Part shown: in pieces, positions 5,766-9,053 of the stretch
How positions within the stretch are numbered: the stretch's first letter is position 1
Layout: each line of letters begins with the position of its first letter
Origin: Chloroflexota bacterium
Lineage (GTDB): Bacteria > Chloroflexota > Limnocylindria > Limnocylindrales > CSP1-4
Assembly: GCA_017860675.1 (NCBI GenBank)
Contig: JAGDMV010000068.1
Coordinates: forward strand, 1 to 9,053
DNA: 9,053 bases
Direction of reading: 5' to 3'
Program-made: the position numbers and the translations under genes
Notes under the pieces: model-generated
What the model saw: the letters and a program-made list of their open reading frames with translations, nothing else
Told to the model about the DNA's origin: nothing
Databases searched by the model: none

Positions 5766-8700
5766 ATGTCCGTTCCGAAGCCCGTCGGGCGGCCTGCCCC
5801 GGATCGTCGCCACCACCTGGTCACCGCGACCCTCGCCCTGGTCGTCGCCGTGCTGGCCGTTCCGACCGGCCCGGTCGTCGCCGGCGAGCCGTCCGGCAGC
5901 CGCCAGCCCGATGTCCGCCTGCTGCCTGACCACGTCCCCTCCCAGATGTACGAGGACGCGATGGAGCACGCCTCGGACCGGATCTCGTTCACGCCGGGTG
6001 AACGGGTCACGGTGCCGTTCAGGCCGCGTGCCTCCGACCGGTGGGAGGTCGACGGGGGAGCGCCGCGGGCCCTCCCGCCCGGGCGGATGAGCGGCCGCGA
6101 GATGGCCGGCCTGCCCGACCGCGAGGCCGCCTCGCCTGCACCCGAGGCGGACCCCGAGCCGGCGGCCACGCCGGCGGTTGAGGCCGGCCCGACCGAGGCG
6201 CCGGTCCAGGTGCCCGGTCCCTCCTCGCCCCCCGAGCCCGCGGCAAGCCCCGACCCCGCCTCGATTCCCGACCCGTCGCCGCCGCCCGCGGACCTCCCCG
6301 CCGGCGGGGAGCAGCCGATCTTGGCCGAGAACGCCGTCCTCCGCGTGGGGCCGGCGGCAGAGCAGCCGGACGTGTCCATGCCGGCGGGCCTCCGCCGCGA
6401 GGTGTACGGCTTCCTGCCCTACTGGGAGGTCGGCGACAGCTCGAACCGGCTGCGCTACGAGGTCCTCTCCCACATCGCCTACTTCAGCGTCGGGGCCGAC
6501 AAGCTCGGCAACCTGCGCAAGCGCGACCCGGACGGCAGCCTGACCACCGGCTGGGGCGGCTGGACGAGCCAGAGAATGACCCGGATCATCGACGACGCCC
6601 ACGCCCGCGGAACCCGGGTCACCCTGACGATCACCGTGTTCGCCTGGACGAGCGGCCAGCTGTCGGTCCAGAAGGCGTTGCTCGGCAGCGCCGCCGCCCG
6701 GGCGAACCTCGCCCGCCAGGCCGTCGCCGCCGTCCGCAACCGCGGAGCCGACGGGATCAACCTGGACTTCGAGCCGCTTGCCTCCGGCTACGAGGACGAG
6801 TTCGTGTCCCTCGTCCGGGCGATCCGGACCGAGTTCAGCAGGTACAGCCGGGGCTACCACCTGTCCTTCTGCACGATGGGCCACCCGGGCAACTACCCGC
6901 TGAGCAGTGCCCTGGCCAGCGGCGCGGCCGATGCGGTCTTCGTCATGGGCTACGACTACAGGACCGGCAGCGGCGCGATCGCCGGCTCGAACAACCCCCT
7001 GTCCAGCCCGGGCTACGACCTGACCGAGACCGTTCAGCGCTACCTCGCCCTGGCCCCGGCCTCGAAGATCATCCTGGGCCTGCCGTTCTACGGTCGGGCC
7101 TGGTCGACCGTGTCCGACAAGCCCAACGCCCGCACCCAGACCGGGACGAAGTACGGCTCCTCGGTGGCTGTCTCCTACGAGCGGGCCGTCGAGCTGGCGG
7201 CCCAGTACGGCCGGCGCTGGAACGCGGCCGACCAGTCCGCCTGGGTCGTCTACCGCTACCAGAACTGCTCCAAGACCTACGGCTGCGTCATGACCTGGCG
7301 CCAGCTCTACTACAACGACGCGACGGCCCTCAAGCTGCGCTACGACCTGATCAACCGGGCGAGGCTGCGGGGAACCGGGATCTGGGCCCTGGGCTACGAC
7401 GGGAGCCGGACCGAGCTGGCCTCGGCGATCGCGGCCAAGTTCCTGACCGACACGACGGCTCCGCTGGCCGGCGTCGTCAACCTGTCGGCGACCCAGCGCG
7501 ACAGCGGCTTCCTCGTCCGCTGGCGTGCATCCGAGGACCTGAGCGGGATCGCCTCCTACGATGTCGACGTCTCGGCGAACGGCGGCGCCTGGACGCGCTG
7601 GCTGTCGGCGACCAAGGCCACCAGCGACGTCTACCTCGGGACCGACGGCGTGGGCTACGCGTTCCGGGCGCGGGCCCGCGACGGGAAGGGCAACGTCTCG
7701 GCCTGGAACGTCAGCCGCGGCTACGACCCGGACCCGGCCCTCGGCAGCGGCGGCTTCGGCCGGGTCGTCTCCGACACGCTCAACATGCGCATCAACCCGG
7801 ATACCGCGGCGAGCCGCGTCGACACCCTGGCCGCGGGTGACATCGTGGCCGTGACAGGCGGACCGGTGTCTGCCGACGGCTACACGTGGTACGAGGTCGC
7901 CGGCCCGCTCACCGAGTGGGGCCCGGTCGGGTTCGTGCAGCGTGACGTCTGGGTGGCGGCATCCGGCGGCGGCGTCACCTACCTCAGCCCGGCCAACGGC
8001 CCCCACGCCACCCGGGTCACGGCCGGGATCCGCCGGATCGCCTTCAACGGCGGCGGGCCGGCCAGCATCGGGCCGGCCGGGAGCCGCTGGCGCCGGCTGT
8101 CGCCCAACGGCGACGGGTCCGGTGACAAGGTCACGATCGCCTGGAACAACCGCCGTGACTTCGACGCGATCGAGCTGCGCATCCTCCGTCCCGATGGCAC
8201 GCTGCTCGACACGATCGCGCTCCCCGACCGGGCCGCCGGGGACCAGCAGACGGCCTGGAACGGGCGGGCCGCCGGCTCGGTGGTGCCCGACGGGTCCTAC
8301 CTCCTCCAGCTCGTCGCCAGCGACGGGACGACCACGTACAACTGGCCGTCGGCCAAGCCGGCCACAGCGGCCCAGCTGGCGGCCGTCGGCGTCGTGGTCG
8401 ACACGGTTGCCCCGACGCTCCAGTCGGCCACGATCTCGGGCTCGCGGATCTCGCCCGACGGTGACGGCCGGCTCGACACCCTGACCGTCAGCGGCTCGGC
8501 CACCGGCGGCGTCATGCGCTGGGAGCTGGTCGCCGCCCCACTCGTCGGTGGCGCGGCCGGCGACCCGGTCCGCCGCATCGCCGGCTCCGGGGCGCGCGCA
8601 TCGGCGACCTGGGACGGCCGCGATGAAGGAGGCCGGCCGGTGGCCGATGGCAGCTGGCGGCTCACCCTGCGCTTCTTCGACGCCGCCGGCAACTCGGTCG

Positions 8701-9053
8701 CCCGCCACTTCTCCGTCCGCGTCGACGCCACCGATCCCGTCCCCACCGTCGGCGCGTCGCCGGCGGCCTTCTCGCCCGACGGTGACGGCACGGCCGATTC
8801 GACGCGGATCCGCTGGGCCAGCAGCGAGAGCGTCACCGGCACCCTCCGGCTCTCGCGCGGGACGACGACCATCCGGCGCTGGTCGATCAGCGGAACCGGC
8901 GGGGCCGTGACGTGGACCGGCCGCGATACTGCCGGCCGGATCGTGGCCGACGGACGCGTCGTCATCACCCTGAGCGTGTCCGACGCGTCGGGCAACCGGG
9001 CGAAGGTCTCGAGCGGGCTCACGGTCGATCGGACGGCGAGCTTCCTCCGCGCC
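5766..9053 (+). CDS. Secreted GH18 glycoside hydrolase with FN3, SH3b and FlgD Ig-like repeats (3' partial)
   Basis: Exported, modular GH18 enzyme expected to hydrolyse beta-1,4-linked N-acetylglucosamine-containing glycans (chitin or peptidoglycan). 1096 residues are visible and the frame is open at the window end. A signal peptide spans about 1-39 (cleavage near VVA-GE). An unassigned segment (50-115) and a Pro/Ala/Glu-rich linker (117-182) follow. The GH18 barrel (about 211-560) starts with VYGFLPYW. Its catalytic motif is DGINLDFE (329-336) with proton donor E336 and D334, supported by VMGYDY (393-398) and GIWALGYDG with Trp540. Asn at the fourth motif position and the FLPYW opening resemble the YaaH/SleL (COG3858-like) branch rather than classical chitinases. 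Then come FN3 (about 563-652), bacterial SH3 (662-731, LNMRINPDTAASRVDTL) and FlgD-type repeats from 776. The SH3b suggests wall binding. The catalytic residues are intact, so activity is likely; the substrate is unproven. Confidence 0.9.
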   Translation, partial: MSVPKPVGRPAPDRRHHLVTATLALVVAVLAVPTGPVVAGEPSGSRQPDVRLLPDHVPSQMYEDAMEHASDRISFTPGERVTVPFRPRASDRWEVDGGAPRALPPGRMSGREMAGLPDREAASPAPEADPEPAATPAVEAGPTEAPVQVPGPSSPPEPAASPDPASIPDPSPPPADLPAGGEQPILAENAVLRVGPAAEQPDVSMPAGLRREVYGFLPYWEVGDSSNRLRYEVLSHIAYFSVGADKLGNLRKRDPDGSLTTGWGGWTSQRMTRIIDDAHARGTRVTLTITVFAWTSGQLSVQKALLGSAAARANLARQAVAAVRNRGADGINLDFEPLASGYEDEFVSLVRAIRTEFSRYSRGYHLSFCTMGHPGNYPLSSALASGAADAVFVMGYDYRTGSGAIAGSNNPLSSPGYDLTETVQRYLALAPASKIILGLPFYGRAWSTVSDKPNARTQTGTKYGSSVAVSYERAVELAAQYGRRWNAADQSAWVVYRYQNCSKTYGCVMTWRQLYYNDATALKLRYDLINRARLRGTGIWALGYDGSRTELASAIAAKFLTDTTAPLAGVVNLSATQRDSGFLVRWRASEDLSGIASYDVDVSANGGAWTRWLSATKATSDVYLGTDGVGYAFRARARDGKGNVSAWNVSRGYDPDPALGSGGFGRVVSDTLNMRINPDTAASRVDTLAAGDIVAVTGGPVSADGYTWYEVAGPLTEWGPVGFVQRDVWVAASGGGVTYLSPANGPHATRVTAGIRRIAFNGGGPASIGPAGSRWRRLSPNGDGSGDKVTIAWNNRRDFDAIELRILRPDGTLLDTIALPDRAAGDQQTAWNGRAAGSVVPDGSYLLQLVASDGTTTYNWPSAKPATAAQLAAVGVVVDTVAPTLQSATISGSRISPDGDGRLDTLTVSGSATGGVMRWELVAAPLVGGAAGDPVRRIAGSGARASATWDGRDEGGRPVADGSWRLTLRFFDAAGNSVARHFSVRVDATDPVPTVGASPAAFSPDGDGTADSTRIRWASSESVTGTLRLSRGTTTIRRWSISGTGGAVTWTGRDTAGRIVADGRVVITLSVSDASGNRAKVSSGLTVDRTASFLRA
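8091..9029 (+). repeat. Three or more FlgD-type Ig-like repeats at the visible end of the GH18 protein
   Basis: Repeats of about 80-95 residues. Repeat 1 (8091-8336) has LSPNGDG and WNG. Repeat 2 (8442-8720) has ISPDGDG, WDGRDEGGRPVADGSWRL and FDAAGN. Repeat 3 (8763-9029) has FSPDGDG, WTGRDTAGRIVADGRV and SDASGN. They are the same module type as in the preceding gene, but the opening motif shifts from SPNGDG to SPDGDG along the array. Further repeats may lie beyond the window. Confidence 0.75.

Noticed and set aside
5520..8708. Very long (1062-residue) open frame on the minus strand opposite the GH18 gene
   Set aside because: Its product is Arg/Gly/Val/Ala/Pro-rich with no domain pattern. 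It arises because GC-rich third positions suppress stops on the opposite strand. The + strand frame has a signal peptide, an intact GH18 motif and repeats.

Overview
The window is very GC-rich (roughly 70% by eye), with dense coding on the + strand only and strong G/C bias at third codon positions. That bias produces long spurious reading frames on the other strand and in other frames. The order radC-mreB-mreC is a classic bacterial arrangement. Together with large secreted proteins carrying FlgD-type Ig-like repeats (SPNGDG / WDG motifs) and a GH18 enzyme of the spore-cortex/YaaH-like type, it suggests a free-living, high-GC bacterium. My best guess is a Chloroflexota lineage (Limnocylindria/Ellin6529-like). 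A high-GC actinobacterium-like lineage is the main alternative. The lineage call is inference from composition and gene style, not a database result.

Layout. 19-729: RadC-family JAMM protein, complete or nearly so (its frame stays open to the window's left edge). 730-903: upstream region of mreB with a TATACT -10-like hexamer. 904-1956: mreB. 1966-2943: mreC, 9 nt after mreB and so in one transcription unit. 2944-3220: non-coding by my reading. mreD, expected here, is absent. 3221 (or 3236)-5539: a secreted protein with a caspase-like (clan CD) His/Cys domain, an SH3-like domain, three FlgD-type Ig repeats and a C-terminal beta domain. 5540-5765: intergenic, with a possible promoter and an overlapping inverted repeat. 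5766-9053: a large secreted GH18 glycoside hydrolase with FN3, SH3b and at least three FlgD-type repeats, running off the right edge.

How they fit together. MreB and MreC are core parts of the rod-shape/lateral wall synthesis machinery. The two downstream genes encode exported, modular proteins with one shared plan: catalytic domain, then SH3-like domain, then a string of FlgD Ig repeats. One is a putative peptidase and the other a putative amino-sugar glycan hydrolase. A role in cell-envelope or extracellular matrix remodelling is reasonable but inferred. The matched architecture of these two neighbours, in the place where mreD and wall-synthesis genes would be expected, is the most interesting aspect of the window. 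I see no RNA genes, mobile elements, CRISPR arrays or attachment sites.
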